Source: Novosphingobium sp. MW5 | GTDB taxonomy: Bacteria > Pseudomonadota > Alphaproteobacteria > Sphingomonadales > Sphingomonadaceae | NCBI GenBank assembly: GCA_025938935.1 | Contig: JAPCWB010000001.1 | Location: 558,001-622,000, forward strand | Direction: 5' to 3' | Length of the DNA stretch: 64,000 nt | Shown: positions 63,885 through 64,000 of the stretch, piece by piece | Layout of the letters: every line of letters starts with the position of its first letter | Numbering within the stretch: the stretch's first letter is position 1 | Made by a program: the position numbers and the translations under genes | Notes under the pieces: generated by a model | What the model saw: the letters and a program-made list of their open reading frames with translations, nothing else | The model's database searches: none | What the model was told of the DNA's origin: nothing

Positions 63885-64000
63885 ATGGCAACCCAGCTTC
63901 ACCGCCAAATCGAATGCAGCCCGGAGGAATGGGAAGCGCGCCAGCAGCTTGCGGCATGCTACCGCGTGTTCGACCTGCTTGGCTGGTCCGAATCGATCTA
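63885..64000 (+). CDS. Class II aldolase/adducin family protein, 5' end only
   Basis: The window ends 38 codons into this gene. Visible: QLHRQIECSPEEWEARQQLA and ACYRVFDLLGWSESIY, the N-terminal pattern of class II aldolase/adducin proteins (usually ExxxR..L...yR.f..lGw.e....H). GAGAGGA lies about 11 bases upstream of the ATG. It would act on phosphorylated sugars, if the family call is right. Confidence 0.75.
   Translation, partial: MATQLHRQIECSPEEWEARQQLAACYRVFDLLGWSESI

Overview
The window is one contiguous piece of a GC-rich alphaproteobacterial chromosome, most likely from the order Sphingomonadales (Novosphingobium / Sphingomonas / Erythrobacteraceae type). Supporting signs are the GapR (DUF2312) nucleoid protein, DUF1244, ClpS, a TIGR02281-type retropepsin, a class I PHA synthase with a phasin, a VPxP-CTERM-like serine-rich protein, many short 4-bp ATGA/GTGA gene overlaps, and alphaproteobacterial DUF58/MoxR/RDD gene order. 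This is core chromosome: there is no prophage, insertion sequence, CRISPR array or plasmid module. Genus-level assignment is inference.

Layout. 1-6.9 kb: pyruvate kinase (partial), gapR, a CPBP protease, small conserved genes, then yebC-ruvC-ruvA-(small Cys-pair membrane protein)-ruvB. 6.6-9.9 kb: a two-gene XRE regulator/membrane protein unit with tandem palindromic operators, divergent from a serine-rich repeat protein with a PEP-CTERM-like tail; a periplasmic rhodanese. 9.9-21.9 kb: aconitase, a DMT exporter, two different L,D-transpeptidase-fold enzymes, a retropepsin, ispG, a Met/His-rich outer-membrane protein with DUF2946, and several GNATs. 21.9-28.5 kb: a tightly overlapping minus-strand operon DUF4129-DUF4350-MoxR-DUF58-SpoIIM-RDD-ABM, in which the DUF58 gene carries an apparent one-base frameshift. 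28.5-32.8 kb: prephenate dehydratase, membrane-anchored cytochrome c, rlmE, ppx and tRNA-Gln.

33-43 kb is the most distinctive part and looks like a cell-envelope modification region. It has an 1109-residue membrane protein fusing a GH18-like domain, a NodB polysaccharide deacetylase and a GT2 synthase, facing a two-component system. Divergent from that system are a VirJ/AcvB-like serine hydrolase, a DUF2147 protein and an MprF-type aminoacyl-phosphatidylglycerol synthase/flippase, with overlapping or nearly abutting ends. A structured leader or small-RNA candidate precedes the fusion gene.

43-64 kb: LOG-family protein, thiD, glmM, a dicarboxylate symporter, a GNAT-fold acyltransferase resembling bacterial ceramide synthases divergent from a fatty acid desaturase, lptF-lptG, clpS, phasin and phaC (separate promoters sharing one operator-like motif), an AlaC-type aminotransferase, an orphan winged-helix protein, enoyl-CoA hydratase, glutathione-dependent formaldehyde dehydrogenase, an RNB ribonuclease, tRNA-Cys, trhO, a GST and tRNA-Gly. 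The window ends inside a class II aldolase-like gene. REP-like palindromes occur at three places and in two of them supply the ends of coding sequences.
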